Of a stretch of DNA of 64,000 nucleotides, positions 1-9,853 are shown piece by piece. The notes under the pieces were generated by a model that saw only the letters and a list, made by a program, of their open reading frames with translations, was not told where the DNA came from and ran no database searches. The position numbers and the translations under genes are program-made. This DNA comes from Muribaculaceae bacterium. Its GTDB lineage: Bacteria; Bacteroidota; Bacteroidia; Bacteroidales; Muribaculaceae. Every line of letters starts with the position of its first letter. Within the stretch, counting starts at the first letter, position 1. The stretch lies in contig JAFTRI010000036.1 of assembly GCA_017462345.1 (NCBI GenBank), positions 62,001 through 126,000 on the forward strand, in the 5' to 3' direction.

Positions 1-361
1 TGCTGTTGTTTATTACATGTGCTATTATAAAACTGAATTTATCGAGTCCCGGAGCAACGGACAGCGAGTCGGCATACTGTGAATCCTGATAGCTGCGTAA
101 TCTGTTCCGTAAGGAAATTACTTCAAGTTCGAGGTTGGCATTCCTTATTTGCAGATCTTCATTTATGTCCCGAAGATGGAAGTAGGAGGTGATATTGTCG
201 GTTGTAGAATAGACGCCTGATGCAATTTTTCCGGCCGATGTCAGGTATATGTGATGCTGGTAGGGGTTGTTATTAAACAACAGCATACAACTTATCACCA
301 CATAGAACAGGAAAACAAACCATGTGCTGAATCTTACCAGAAAGTTAAACAGGTTATGCAC
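1..361 (-). CDS. mreC: Rod shape-determining protein MreC, N-terminal part (cut by window edge)
   Basis: Only about the first 120 residues are in the window; the gene continues past base 1. The reading begins at a GTG (361) and gives VHNLFNFLVRFSTW, then a hydrophobic segment (about residues 10-30), followed by NNNPYQ and a stretch rich in heptad-like leucines. This is the usual MreC layout of a short cytoplasmic tail, one membrane anchor and a coiled coil before the periplasmic beta domain. MreC links MreB filaments to the peptidoglycan elongation machinery. It lies 83 bp downstream of mreB in the same direction, the standard order. A TTG further upstream could also be the start, but the GTG matches where family members begin. 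Confidence 0.85.
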   Translation of the reverse strand, partial: MHNLFNFLVRFSTWFVFLFYVVISCMLLFNNNPYQHHIYLTSAGKIASGVYSTTDNITSYFHLRDINEDLQIRNANLELEVISLRNRLRSYQDSQYADSLSVAPGLDKFSFIIAHVINNS

Positions 362-444
362 GACTATTAAAGCAAATATAGAAGACAATATCTATCCCCT
401 GGCGGGATATGATATTATCTTCTTGTTTTGTAATACCGGATATT

Positions 445-1464
445 CTATCGGATGAGGAATGAGAAGTTGTCGATGTTCTTGAGTGCGACTCCTGTTCCTT
501 TTGCTACTGCCAAAAGCGGGTCTTCGGCAATGTGGAACTGTATCCCGATCTTGTTGGTGAGACGTTTGTCCAATCCGCGAAGCAATGCTCCTCCACCGGC
601 AAGCCAAATGCCGTTACGCACGATGTCGGCGTATAGTTCCGGCGGAGTCTGTTCGAGTGCTCCTAATACGGCTGCTTCAATTTTAGAGATTGATTTTTCA
701 ATACAATGGGATATTTCCTGATATGATACAGGAACTTCCATGGGAAGTGCTGTCATCTGGTTTGGTCCATGTACAATATAGTCTTCCGGCGGGTTGTCCA
801 ACTCGGTCAGAGCGGAACCTACATTCATCTTGATGAGTTCAGCTGTACGTTCGCCGACCCTCACGTTGTGGGCCCGACGCATGTGTCCTTGTATGTCGTC
901 GGTAAGGTCGTCTCCTGCAATCTGGATGCTCTTGTTGCTTACGATTCCTCCGAGTGATATAACTGCAATTTCAGTGGTCCCGCCACCGATGTCAACAATC
1001 ATGTTTCCTTCGGGAGCTTCCACGTCAAGTCCAATACCGAGCGCAGCTGCCATTGGTTCATATATCATGTAGCAATCACGTCCGCCGGCATGTTCCGACG
1101 AGTCACGGACTGCACGGATTTCCACTTCGGTAGAACCGGATGGTATTCCGACAACCATTCTTAGGGAAGGTGAGAACCAGTTGCTTTTTTTGCTGGCCTT
1201 CTTTACCAAGCCACGAATCATAAGTTCAGCGGCATTAAAGTCGGCAATCACGCCTTTGCGCAATGGCCTTACCGTGCGTATCCCTTCATGTTCTTTTCCT
1301 TGCATCTGCTGTGCCTCTTTCCCGACAGCGATGAGCTTGCCTGTCCGGACATCGAGCGCAACTATTGACGGTTCATCAATCACAATCTTGTCATTGTGTA
1401 TGATGATAGTGTTGGCTGTCCCTAAATCTATTGCGATTTCTTTTGTTAAAGAAAATAGTCTCAT
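445..1464 (-). CDS. mreB: Rod shape-determining protein MreB
   Basis: Actin-like ATPase that forms membrane-associated filaments and directs lateral cell-wall synthesis. At 339 residues it has the usual family length. The N-terminal phosphate loop IDLGTANT (about 12-20), the second phosphate motif DIGGGTTEIAVI (about 158-170) and the adenosine motif GGGALLRGL (about 288-297) are all readable. It lies 17 bp after purH and 83 bp before mreC on the same strand, so the three are probably cotranscribed. The ATG start gives MRLFSLTKEIAIDLG, typical of the family. Confidence 0.97.
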   Translation of the reverse strand: MRLFSLTKEIAIDLGTANTIIIHNDKIVIDEPSIVALDVRTGKLIAVGKEAQQMQGKEHEGIRTVRPLRKGVIADFNAAELMIRGLVKKASKKSNWFSPSLRMVVGIPSGSTEVEIRAVRDSSEHAGGRDCYMIYEPMAAALGIGLDVEAPEGNMIVDIGGGTTEIAVISLGGIVSNKSIQIAGDDLTDDIQGHMRRAHNVRVGERTAELIKMNVGSALTELDNPPEDYIVHGPNQMTALPMEVPVSYQEISHCIEKSISKIEAAVLGALEQTPPELYADIVRNGIWLAGGGALLRGLDKRLTNKIGIQFHIAEDPLLAVAKGTGVALKNIDNFSFLIR

Positions 1465-1481
1465 GATTCCGTTGCTGATTT

Positions 1482-3008
1482 TTAATGTTTGAAGTGGCGT
1501 ATGCCGGTTGTAACCATCGCTATTCCATGTTCATTGCAGAATTGTACAGACTCGTTGTCGCGTACTGATCCTCCTGGTTGTATTACGGCATTTACTCCTG
1601 CCTGGTGAGCGATTTCCACGCAATCGGGGAACGGGAAGAAAGCATCGGAGGCCATTACAGCACCGTTCAGGTCGAATCCGAATGACTGAGCCTTTGCGAT
1701 CGCCTGTTTCAGTGCATCGACGCGAGATGTCTGTCCGATTCCGCTTGCATATAGCTGCCGTCCTTTTGCTAGGACAATAGCGTTGCTTTTACTGTGCTTC
1801 ACGATTTTATTGGCAAAAAGCAGATCGTCTATCTGAGCCTGGTCAACAGCTTTTTCCGTAACTTGTGTAAGGTCTTCGGTGGTTTCTGTTTTCAGGTCAC
1901 GATCCTGAACAAGTGCTCCGTTAAGGATTGAACGGAACTGCTTGCGGGTGGTGTTTGCACTGTGTTGAACGAGAATTATACGGTTTTTCTTCTGTTTCAG
2001 GATTTCCAATGCGCTGTCTTCGTATTCCGGCGCAATTATTACCTCGAAGAATATCTTGTTGATCTCCTCAGCGGCATCGGCATCTATTTTCCCGTTAGTG
2101 ATAAGTACTCCACCGAATGCCGACACGGGATCTCCGGCAAGTGCATCTTTCCACGCCTGGACAATAGTGTCCCTTGTCGCGAGACCACAGGCATTGTTGT
2201 GTTTGAGTATTGCGAATGTGGGGTCAGAAAATTCTGCAATCAGAGATACTGCCGCATCGATGTCAAGCAGATTGTTATAGGATATTTCCTTGCCGTGAAG
2301 TTGTGTGAACATTTTGCTGAAATCTCCAAAGAACGTGCCTTTCTGATGCGGATTTTCCCCATACCGCATTACCTTTACACCGTCAATGGCGATGCGCAAT
2401 GCCGACGGGTCTCCTTCATTGTTGAAATAGCTGAATATGGAACTGTCGTAGGATGAAGATACCGAGAATGCTTCCTTGGCAAACCAACGGCGTTCATCAA
2501 CCGATGAACTTGCCCCGTTTCTCTTCAGCATATCGGAAAGGGGAGCATACTGGTCCTTGGATGCAACGATTATAACGTCCTTGTAGTTCTTTGCCGCAGC
2601 ACGTATCAGTGATATTCCGCCGATGTCTATTTTTTCAATGATTTCGTCGTCGGATGCTCCTGATGCAACCGTATCGACAAACGGGTACAAGTCAACGATC
2701 ACGAGGTCTATCGACGGGATTTCGTACTGTGCGATTTGCGCCTTGTCCGATTCGTTATCGCGGCGATTGAGTATCCCTCCGAATACTTTGGGATGAAGAG
2801 TCTTTACCCTACCTCCGAGAATAGACGGATAGCCAGTAAGATCCTCTACCGCATCGCAGGGATAACCGAGGCTTTCAATAAACGATTTGGTGCCTCCGGT
2901 TGACAGGAACTTAACGCCGTCCTTATGTAGTAACGCAAGAATCTCATCCAGCCCGTCCTTATGGTACACCGAGATGAGAGCAGTTTCAATTTTCTTGATG
3001 TCTGACAT
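1482..3008 (-). CDS. purH: Bifunctional AICAR formyltransferase / IMP cyclohydrolase
   Basis: Catalyses the last two steps of de novo purine synthesis: 10-formyl-THF-dependent formylation of AICAR, then ring closure to IMP, in the cytosol. The 508 residues match the family length. The N-terminal MGS-like cyclohydrolase domain (about 1-190) carries GGRVKTLHPKVFGGIL. The C-terminal transformylase domain has AILKHNNACGLA (Lys-His near 265) and the NNLLDIDAA motif. It is the first gene of the minus-strand purH-mreB-mreC unit and starts next to a TAnnTTTG-type promoter at 3040-3047. Pairing of purH with mreBC is common in Bacteroidales. Confidence 0.97.
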   Translation of the reverse strand: MSDIKKIETALISVYHKDGLDEILALLHKDGVKFLSTGGTKSFIESLGYPCDAVEDLTGYPSILGGRVKTLHPKVFGGILNRRDNESDKAQIAQYEIPSIDLVIVDLYPFVDTVASGASDDEIIEKIDIGGISLIRAAAKNYKDVIIVASKDQYAPLSDMLKRNGASSSVDERRWFAKEAFSVSSSYDSSIFSYFNNEGDPSALRIAIDGVKVMRYGENPHQKGTFFGDFSKMFTQLHGKEISYNNLLDIDAAVSLIAEFSDPTFAILKHNNACGLATRDTIVQAWKDALAGDPVSAFGGVLITNGKIDADAAEEINKIFFEVIIAPEYEDSALEILKQKKNRIILVQHSANTTRKQFRSILNGALVQDRDLKTETTEDLTQVTEKAVDQAQIDDLLFANKIVKHSKSNAIVLAKGRQLYASGIGQTSRVDALKQAIAKAQSFGFDLNGAVMASDAFFPFPDCVEIAHQAGVNAVIQPGGSVRDNESVQFCNEHGIAMVTTGIRHFKH

Positions 3009-3039
3009 GTCTTTTGGATTATGTTTTTGTTCAATGGTG

Positions 3040-3076
3040 CAAAATTACGAAAAATAAATATCACTAACTATAGCAA
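3040..3076 (-). promoter_or_regulatory. Putative promoter of purH-mreB-mreC
   Basis: On the minus strand TAATTTTG (3047-3040) fits the Bacteroidales -7 consensus TAnnTTTG. A TTG at 3076-3074 lies upstream at 26 nt, longer than the usual 19-21, so the -33 assignment is weak. The site is about 32 bp before the purH ATG. Confidence 0.5.
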
Positions 3077-3216
3077 GGCATATTTTAATTGCATAAAACA
3101 TCTGAAATCCCGCTTGGATTCCGGTAATGCCAATGGGCGGAGAATGAGATTTCTCTGCCGAAGTGTGAAATGGTGTGAAAGTGTGGATGAAAATCTAAAA
3201 AATGGGTGTCATGTTC

Positions 3217-3247
3217 TTGCTTTTGGCTTATTGTTGTGCTATCTTTG
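3217..3247 (+). promoter_or_regulatory. Putative promoter of the nrnA-DUF4827-glmM operon
   Basis: TTG at 3217-3219, a 20-nt spacer, then TATCTTTG at 3240-3247. This matches the Bacteroidales primary-sigma pattern, 19 bp before the ATG at 3267. The 258-bp gap between purH and this gene is therefore a divergent promoter region; nothing else is evident in it. Confidence 0.6.
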
Positions 3248-3266
3248 CAAACTATAAAATCAGGAT

Positions 3267-4313
3267 ATGATTTCTCGTGTTGTCAAAGAAACGGACATAA
3301 AGGATTTGCGTCGTTATCTGGAGCGGAGCAAGAATATTGTCATCACCTGTCATGTTTCCCCGGACGGGGATGCTATCGGCTCGTCGTTGGCATTCATGCA
3401 CGTGCTTACATCTATCGGCAAGACGGTTAATGTCATTACGCCTGATTTGCCTCCCCGCAACCTGTCGTTTTTGCCGGGCGCAAGGAGCATATTGCCATTT
3501 ACCCGATATGCAGAAACCGGAACAGGGTTGTTCAATAAGGCAGATCTGATAATCTGTCTTGATTTCAATGATATCAAGCGTGTCGACAAAATGGCTGACA
3601 CCTTGTCGGCATCCCCTGCGCCGAAAGTATTGATCGACCATCATCTGAACCCCGGCGATTTTGCGGATCTGACGATTTCTCATCCCGAAATGTCTTCAAC
3701 ATGCATCCTGCTGTTCAGGATATTGTGCCGGCTGGAGCTGTATGGTAAAATCAACCGGAAAGCAGCAGAATGCATATATACCGGAATGATGACAGATACC
3801 GGGAATTTCACTTATAATTCGAATGATCCGGACTTGTATGTAGTCATATCGGAACTCATAAAGAAAGGAATTAACAAGGACAGGCTGTATCAGTCGATAT
3901 GTAACACTTATTCGGCTAACCGGATAAGGTTGAACGGTTATGCTGTCTATCAAAAGATGCAATTGTTCCCTGAGCATCAGGCCGCGATGATTACGTTGAC
4001 CAAGGATGATCTGAAAGAGTTTGATTACGAAAAAGGTGATACAGAAAGTCTGGTAAATGTGCCTCTAAGTATACCGGATATAACATATTCGATTTTTTTC
4101 AGGGATGACGGTGATTATATCAAGGTCTCTGCCCGTAGTAAAGGGGAGTTTGCAGTCAATAGGATATGTGAGAAATACTTTAATGGTGGCGGTCATAAAA
4201 ACGCAGCGGGGGGTGAGTTTTCCGGAACACTTGAAGAAGCGGTATCGTTATTCCTGTCGATATTGGATGAAAATGACAATTATTTGCCAGGCAAACAAAT
4301 AAAGGACAAATGA
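3267..4313 (+). CDS. DHH-family phosphoesterase (NrnA-like oligoribonuclease / pAp phosphatase)
   Basis: Manganese-dependent phosphoesterase expected to degrade 2-5 nt RNA fragments or cyclic-dinucleotide breakdown products, and possibly to dephosphorylate pAp. Motifs: SPDGDAIGSS (about 29-38), LDFND (about 95), the DHH triad in LIDHHLNP (about 121), TGMMTDTGNFTY (about 172) and the DHHA1 glycine signature GGGHKNAAGG (about 308). At 348 residues it is the normal length. Its stop overlaps the start of the following lipoprotein by 4 bases (ATGA), which implies translational coupling. Substrate preference cannot be told from sequence. Confidence 0.9.
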   Translation: MISRVVKETDIKDLRRYLERSKNIVITCHVSPDGDAIGSSLAFMHVLTSIGKTVNVITPDLPPRNLSFLPGARSILPFTRYAETGTGLFNKADLIICLDFNDIKRVDKMADTLSASPAPKVLIDHHLNPGDFADLTISHPEMSSTCILLFRILCRLELYGKINRKAAECIYTGMMTDTGNFTYNSNDPDLYVVISELIKKGINKDRLYQSICNTYSANRIRLNGYAVYQKMQLFPEHQAAMITLTKDDLKEFDYEKGDTESLVNVPLSIPDITYSIFFRDDGDYIKVSARSKGEFAVNRICEKYFNGGGHKNAAGGEFSGTLEEAVSLFLSILDENDNYLPGKQIKDK

Positions 4314-4924
4314 AGAAAAAGTATAATATGAAATGGTTGACGATGATGTGTGTGGTTATGATAACGACATTGTCATCGTGTGACGACAATAAAAGTTATG
4401 CCGAACTCCTTGATGAAGAAACCGAGGCGGTTAACTGGTTTCTTGCTTCTCAAAGAGTTGTGGCTTCAATTCCTGCCGATTCGGTGTTTGAAGTAGGAGA
4501 GTATGCCCCTTTCTATAAAATGGATGAGGAAGGAAATGTCTATATGCAGGTACTTAATGTGGGCAACCTTGACGAGAAGGCCCAAGAAGACCAACAGATA
4601 TATTTCCGTTTCATGAGGTATAACCTTACCTATTGGTACTCGACAGGCTATTCGTTGTCAGAAAATCCATATTCGTGGAAGACCGACTGGGATGGGGAGG
4701 GGAATGCCAATGATATGGAGTATAATGCAATGAGTTTCCGTTTTGGGAACTACACATTGTCGTCATCATCGCAATACGGTTCAGGGATACAATTGCCATT
4801 GTATTATTTGGGTATCGACTGTGAGGTGAATATAGTCATAAAGTCACAGTATGGCATACAGAGTGAAATAAGCAACGTTATCCCATTTCTGTACAATATC
4901 AGATATTACAAGAAGAATACTTAA
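4310..4924 (+). CDS. DUF4827-type lipoprotein
   Basis: A 204-residue protein with a positively charged start, a hydrophobic core and the lipobox LSSC (Cys about 24), so it should be a lipidated envelope protein. The mature part begins with DDNKSYAELLDEET and matches my recollection of the Bacteroidales-restricted DUF4827 family, which has no assigned function. A segment rich in Tyr/Trp and Ser follows, with predicted strands. It overlaps the upstream phosphoesterase by 4 bases and ends 25 bp before glmM, so the three form an operon. The context does not reveal a role. Confidence 0.8.
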   Translation: MKKKYNMKWLTMMCVVMITTLSSCDDNKSYAELLDEETEAVNWFLASQRVVASIPADSVFEVGEYAPFYKMDEEGNVYMQVLNVGNLDEKAQEDQQIYFRFMRYNLTYWYSTGYSLSENPYSWKTDWDGEGNANDMEYNAMSFRFGNYTLSSSSQYGSGIQLPLYYLGIDCEVNIVIKSQYGIQSEISNVIPFLYNIRYYKKNT

Positions 4925-4949
4925 CAAAATACTCTAAAATAATAGTTTC

Positions 4950-6335
4950 ATGTCACTGATTAAATCTATTTCGGGAATCCGCGGTACGATAGGCGGTGTG
5001 CCGGGAGAGGGTCTGAGTCCCCTTGATGTGGTTAAATTTACGGCAGCGTACGCTACTTTTATCAAGTCAACAACGACAAGAACCAACAAAACAATTGTCG
5101 TGGGAAGAGATGCAAGAATCTCCGGAGAAATGGTTGACTCGCTTGTTGTGGGCACACTAACAGGAATGGGATTCAATGTGCTTAATCTTGGACTGGCAAC
5201 AACACCGACAACCGAGATTGCCGTGGCAGAAGAAAAAGCATGTGGGGGTATCATCATTACGGCATCCCATAACCCCAAACAGTGGAACGCATTGAAACTA
5301 TTGAATGAGAACGGCGAGTTCCTGAATGATGTGCAGGGGAAAGAAGTCCTTAAAATTGCGGAGTCATGTGACTTTAATTTTGCACCAGTTGATGAATTGG
5401 GACATGAGTACGTCAACAATATGTATAGCCGTAAGCATATCAACAGCGTACTTGCGCTTGACCTTGTCGATGTGGAGGCAATAAAAAAGGCTGGTTTTAC
5501 AGTTGCGGTCGATGCGGTCAATTCGGTGGGAGGAATCGTTATTCCCCAGCTGTTAAGGGATCTCGGCGTGAAGAATGTGATTGAACTAAATTGTGACCCG
5601 ACCGGTAATTTCGCACATACTCCGGAACCTCTTCCCGAGAATCTCACGCAGATATCCGATTTGATGAAAACCGGAGTCGCAGATGTGGGTTTTGTCGTAG
5701 ATCCTGATGTTGACCGCCTTGCAATCGTCATGGAAAACGGAGAGATGTTTGTTGAGGAATATACATTGGTTTCCATTGCCGATTATGTACTTTCGAACAC
5801 ACCCGGTGCTACAGTCTCAAATCTGAGTTCGTCACGTGCGCTGCGTGACGTGACAGAGCGTCATGGATGCAGTTACTCGGCTTCGGCTGTGGGAGAAGTC
5901 AATGTGGTAACATTGATGAAAGAGACCGGAGCAGTAATAGGCGGTGAAGGAAACGGTGGCGTGATTTATCCTGCGGCACATTATGGGCGCGATGCCCTTG
6001 TGGGTGTTGGTCTATTCCTCTCTCTTCTTGCAAAAAGCGGCAAGAAAGTGTCGGAACTAAAGAAAACATATCCGTCATACGCTATCGCAAAGAGTAAGAT
6101 AGAACTGACTCCATCAATTAATGTGGATGCGATACTTGAAGCAGTCAAAGAGAAATTCAGCCACGAAAGGATTACCGATATCGACGGTGTAAAAATAGAT
6201 TTCCCGAACAGTTGGGTTCATCTGCGCAAGTCCAATACCGAGCCGATCATACGTATTTATTCGGAGGCTGCAACGATGAGTGAAGCCGAAGGACTTGCCC
6301 AGGAGATAAAGGATGTTATCAAGTCAATGGTATAA
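4950..6335 (+). CDS. glmM: Phosphoglucosamine mutase (alpha-D-phosphohexomutase)
   Basis: Interconverts glucosamine-6-P and glucosamine-1-P on the way to UDP-GlcNAc. The 461 residues show the four phosphohexomutase landmarks: catalytic serine loop TASHNPKQWNALK (about 103-115), metal loop DPDVDRLA (about 250), sugar-binding GEGNGG (about 333) and phosphate loop RKSNTEPIIRIY (near the C terminus). The N terminus SLIKSISGIRGTIGG is the form seen in Bacteroidetes GlmM. It is the last gene of the operon from 3267. A phosphomannomutase/phosphoglucomutase activity is the alternative; motif sequence alone does not fully separate them. Confidence 0.85.
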   Translation: MSLIKSISGIRGTIGGVPGEGLSPLDVVKFTAAYATFIKSTTTRTNKTIVVGRDARISGEMVDSLVVGTLTGMGFNVLNLGLATTPTTEIAVAEEKACGGIIITASHNPKQWNALKLLNENGEFLNDVQGKEVLKIAESCDFNFAPVDELGHEYVNNMYSRKHINSVLALDLVDVEAIKKAGFTVAVDAVNSVGGIVIPQLLRDLGVKNVIELNCDPTGNFAHTPEPLPENLTQISDLMKTGVADVGFVVDPDVDRLAIVMENGEMFVEEYTLVSIADYVLSNTPGATVSNLSSSRALRDVTERHGCSYSASAVGEVNVVTLMKETGAVIGGEGNGGVIYPAAHYGRDALVGVGLFLSLLAKSGKKVSELKKTYPSYAIAKSKIELTPSINVDAILEAVKEKFSHERITDIDGVKIDFPNSWVHLRKSNTEPIIRIYSEAATMSEAEGLAQEIKDVIKSMV

Positions 6336-6356
6336 CATTTAATCCAATAAACCATC

Positions 6357-6390
6357 AAGGGGTCATGTCAAAATGTGGATGTGACCTCTT
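6357..6390 (+). terminator. Weak terminator-like hairpin after glmM
   Basis: AAGGGGTCA at 6357-6365 pairs with TGACCTCTT at 6382-6390, with one G-U pair. The arms are followed by GTGTGTTTTA, a poor U-tract. It lies 22 bp after the glmM stop. Confidence 0.4.
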
Positions 6391-6446
6391 GTGTGTTTTA
6401 TATCGAAGAAACAACTGAAAATTCGGTTAAAATGTGGAGTGTATAG

Positions 6447-6476
6447 TTGTCGGTATACAATTTTTATGTAATTTTG
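6447..6476 (+). promoter_or_regulatory. Putative promoter of the secreted multidomain protein gene
   Basis: TTG at 6447-6449, a 19-nt spacer and TAATTTTG at 6469-6476 form a good Bacteroidales promoter, about 49 bp upstream of the ATG at 6525. Confidence 0.6.
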
Positions 6477-6524
6477 CAAAATCTAATTTATGAGAACGAA
6501 AATCAATCTAAACCAATATTATTT

Positions 6525-9500
6525 ATGACAAAATTCACAAAAAGGGTGAGAATATTGTTCCTTTTGCTATGTGCTGTGACAGGAACAATGTTTGCGGCAG
6601 ACCCTGTCGCATTTGAAATCTATGAAGATTTTGATGATGCCAGTCATTTCACAACAAGCACAACTGTTCCCGACGGCTGGAAATCAGAAGGGAATTATGC
6701 ATTTGCGAGAGGAACTGGAGCAGATTACGGAATAGTGACCAAGTCGGGAGAATATGCGTTCAGCACAATACAGTCGTATGCATACGGAAGGGACGAGATG
6801 TTCTATACCCCGATGTTGAAACTTGCAGGCGGAAAGCCGTGTACATTGTATTTCAGCTTATATGCTCCCGGTGGAACTCCTGCAGCAAGAAATAACGGGT
6901 TCATAATCAAAGCCGGTACTGCTCAAAGTACCGATGCCCAAACTATTGAGGTGGGTACCGTTACAAATGGAATATATTCGTCATGGACCGATTTCGCATT
7001 TACATTCAAGCCGGAAACCGACGGGGAATATTGTTTCAGTTTCAAATTAGAATGTCCATTAGCATCAGCCGGAGTCGTATCAATAGATGATGTGACAATA
7101 GAGGGGTATTCACCAGCAGAAACAGTTCCAGCCGAAGTAATTATAGACCCGATATACGCACAAATCCCCACCGCATTCATCGGAGAAACATATACTACAA
7201 CAGTTAATGTTAAAGCTGCCAATCTTGTTGAAGATATTGCGATACAGAATATTTCAACAACCGAGATAACAACAGCAGTAGATTCAATCCCGATGGCAGA
7301 GGCCATGTCGGAAACCGGTTATGACCTTGTTGTAACTGTCGCTCCTACAACTGCCGATAATTATGGCGGTACATTTGAACTCGCCACGGAAAACCTCGCA
7401 GAACCGGTGTTGTTCCAGATGTTCTGGACCGCAGTGCCGACAGAGGAGATTGCTACATTGCAGGCTGTAAAAGATGCTGATGTAAATGCCGGAATGCAAT
7501 ATAAATATACCGGTGAGGCTATTGTCACATTTGTGGATACGGAAAACCGTCTTGTGTATATGCAAGATGAAACAGCCGGTGTACGGGTAAAGGTCGATGA
7601 GACGGCAAACATTAAAACCGGCGACAAGGTATCGGCTCAATATATCTGTCTGCAACAGGATGAAGACGGGCTGACAGTCCTTGCGCTGACTGAGACACTC
7701 AATGTCGTTTCAAATGATAACACCGTAGAAGCACAACAGGTGTCGCTGAAAGCATTGGCAGCTGCCCCCGCCGATTATGTGAATGAACTTGTGAGAGTGA
7801 GGGAAGTCACCGTTACGGATAATGCATCAACCTCATTCACAACAGAGACAGTGGCTATAACTGACGGAACAGCGGGATTGTTAGCTCCTGTTGCCGGAAC
7901 TGATGTGGTCGGCGGAACAAAACCTGTAAGCCTGTTTAATCTGACCGGTATTGCAACGACCGACACTGCCGCGGTGGTATCTCCGCGTTCACTCTCGGAT
8001 ATCGAAGAGATAGTACTTGAACCTAATCCGGAGAATTACAGCTCGGCAATGGATCTGCCATATTTCAATACATTTGACAATTACGATAATGATTATGACG
8101 GAACCAATGTAGTTCCCGCCAACTGGAAGTCAGTGGGAAGTTCTCCATTCTTTACTGCTGCAATCAATGGGCTTGATGCTGTGACAGGAAGCTATTATAT
8201 CGTAGCTGATGAGTCGGAAGACAATAATAGGGATGACCGTCTCTATACTCCATTGTTCCGATTCAAGGCCGGTACAGAATATACGATTTCCTATTATCTT
8301 TATATGCCGGGCAATTCGGGTGGTGGAGTGTTGCGTGCAACAGACCTCAGAGTAACCGTAGGGTCGGAACAGGATGTTGACTTCCAGCCCATCACTGTAC
8401 AGCACATCGAAGGGCAGTCAATTGCGTCATTCACAAAGCAAGAGTTCAAATTCACTCCGGAGTACAGTGGTGCATACTGTTTTGCATTCTCACTCAATAC
8501 AGCTGTGAACTATTCAGGACAGGTTGCAATAGAGGATTTCAATATCACAGCTCCCGGTCTTGTCGCAAAACCGACAGCCAATTTCGGTATTGGAGGAATA
8601 TTCGAGCTTCTTTACAGCAATATGCTGACATATCCGGATATGCCTATCGTGTTGAACAACCTTTCTATAAACGCTGATGAGTGTGAATGGACTGTTACAT
8701 GTCCAGATGCATCGACGCTGACATCAACAGAAGAAAATCCCGAGTTCATGTTCAATCAGAACGGGACATACACAATCTCATTGTCAGTTTCCAATTCAAG
8801 CGGTTCACGCTCAACAAGCAAAAGTGTAGCGGTACAGTATGTCGATGGAGAGTATGACGGCTCCATGACGACATGGAATCCGAATCATGACGGACTGATG
8901 GAACGCGGTCTGTTACCATCATTTGCCGCTGACGGAAACGAATACTATGACTATGACTTCGTGACAGGTTTTAACCGTTATTACAAAAAAATGGCAGAGC
9001 GGTTTGAAATGCCGGAAAATGTGACGGTGGAAATATCTTCATTCAATATATGGTTGGCTCATTACAGAAATCGCGCGTACACATCGGGCTATGATAGTGA
9101 AAAACCTTTCAGTATCGTATTCTACGGTGAAACAGACGGGAAACTTGACGAGAACAAAGTATTTGCACGATTGGATTCAAGACTTGTGGATATATTCGGC
9201 AATACCGGTATCGGTGGCTCGGCAGGAGAACCACGTGACGTGAACTTTGTCGAAAAACTCGGCGCTCCTGTGAGAACCAAGGGGACATTCTATCTGGCGT
9301 TTGAATTTGACAAGGATATGACAATCATTCCTGATGATCCCAATGTGGGACGTTCATATTTCGGAATGAATACAGTAGAGCATTCGACCGGAGTTGCGAC
9401 ACTCTATGCAAAGCCTGATTCAGTTCCTGCAAATTCTACTGTTACAGCTGACGGTAACTGGTATCGTATCGATGAGATAGACCCGACCAAGAAAGCGTTA

Positions 9501-9779
9501 GGCAACTATTTTATACTATGGGCGAAAACCAATCCAAAACTTGACAGTGTTGCGCTCAACTCTCTTGGCGATATTGTATTTGCAGTAAATGCAGAAGGCG
9601 ATAACCTATTGGTAAGCGGTACTGTAAGGGGTGAAAATATATCAGTCTATAATATCAACGGACAGCTTGTAGCTTCAGCTACCGGTCAAGACAGCAGTAC
9701 ATCGATTGACATTTCAAACTTGCCAAACGGTATCTACGTGGTGAAAGCCGTTGCAGGTACAGCAAAGTTTGTTAAATAA
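6525..9779 (+). CDS. Large secreted protein with choice-of-anchor-like, PKD-like and C-terminal sorting domains
   Basis: About 1084 residues from ATG 6525, the start that places the signal peptide (MTKFTKRVRILFLLLCAV, then FAADP) at the N terminus; an in-frame start at 6447 would lie within the promoter. Two similar jelly-roll-like modules begin with EIYEDFDDASHF (about 17) and LPYFNTFDNYDNDYDG (about 510), both with PxxWKS and YTPxxxxxxG signatures. Between them is an OB-like region (about 310-480). A PKD-like domain (about 690-770) precedes an unassigned region. The last 70 residues (NGQLVAS...LPNGIYVVKAV) look like a type A sorting tail of type IX secretion cargo. Function is unknown; surface display or release is inferred. 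A terminator hairpin follows. Confidence 0.85.
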   Translation: MTKFTKRVRILFLLLCAVTGTMFAADPVAFEIYEDFDDASHFTTSTTVPDGWKSEGNYAFARGTGADYGIVTKSGEYAFSTIQSYAYGRDEMFYTPMLKLAGGKPCTLYFSLYAPGGTPAARNNGFIIKAGTAQSTDAQTIEVGTVTNGIYSSWTDFAFTFKPETDGEYCFSFKLECPLASAGVVSIDDVTIEGYSPAETVPAEVIIDPIYAQIPTAFIGETYTTTVNVKAANLVEDIAIQNISTTEITTAVDSIPMAEAMSETGYDLVVTVAPTTADNYGGTFELATENLAEPVLFQMFWTAVPTEEIATLQAVKDADVNAGMQYKYTGEAIVTFVDTENRLVYMQDETAGVRVKVDETANIKTGDKVSAQYICLQQDEDGLTVLALTETLNVVSNDNTVEAQQVSLKALAAAPADYVNELVRVREVTVTDNASTSFTTETVAITDGTAGLLAPVAGTDVVGGTKPVSLFNLTGIATTDTAAVVSPRSLSDIEEIVLEPNPENYSSAMDLPYFNTFDNYDNDYDGTNVVPANWKSVGSSPFFTAAINGLDAVTGSYYIVADESEDNNRDDRLYTPLFRFKAGTEYTISYYLYMPGNSGGGVLRATDLRVTVGSEQDVDFQPITVQHIEGQSIASFTKQEFKFTPEYSGAYCFAFSLNTAVNYSGQVAIEDFNITAPGLVAKPTANFGIGGIFELLYSNMLTYPDMPIVLNNLSINADECEWTVTCPDASTLTSTEENPEFMFNQNGTYTISLSVSNSSGSRSTSKSVAVQYVDGEYDGSMTTWNPNHDGLMERGLLPSFAADGNEYYDYDFVTGFNRYYKKMAERFEMPENVTVEISSFNIWLAHYRNRAYTSGYDSEKPFSIVFYGETDGKLDENKVFARLDSRLVDIFGNTGIGGSAGEPRDVNFVEKLGAPVRTKGTFYLAFEFDKDMTIIPDDPNVGRSYFGMNTVEHSTGVATLYAKPDSVPANSTVTADGNWYRIDEIDPTKKALGNYFILWAKTNPKLDSVALNSLGDIVFAVNAEGDNLLVSGTVRGENISVYNINGQLVASATGQDSSTSIDISNLPNGIYVVKAVAGTAKFVK

Positions 9780-9801
9780 GACCATATTTAATACTTAAAC
9801 C

Positions 9802-9853
9802 AAAGGCTCATCATGAAATATCGGCTAAGGCTGCTTTTCGGATGAGCCTTTTT
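9802..9853 (+). terminator. Rho-independent terminator
   Basis: AAAGGCTCATC (9802-9812) pairs with GATGAGCCTTT (9841-9851), followed by TT. It sits 22 bp after the stop of the secreted protein gene. Confidence 0.75.

Noticed and set aside
4934-5776. 280-codon Ser/Thr-rich frame opposite glmM
   Set aside because: Composition is typical of an antisense shadow; glmM motifs are intact on the plus strand.
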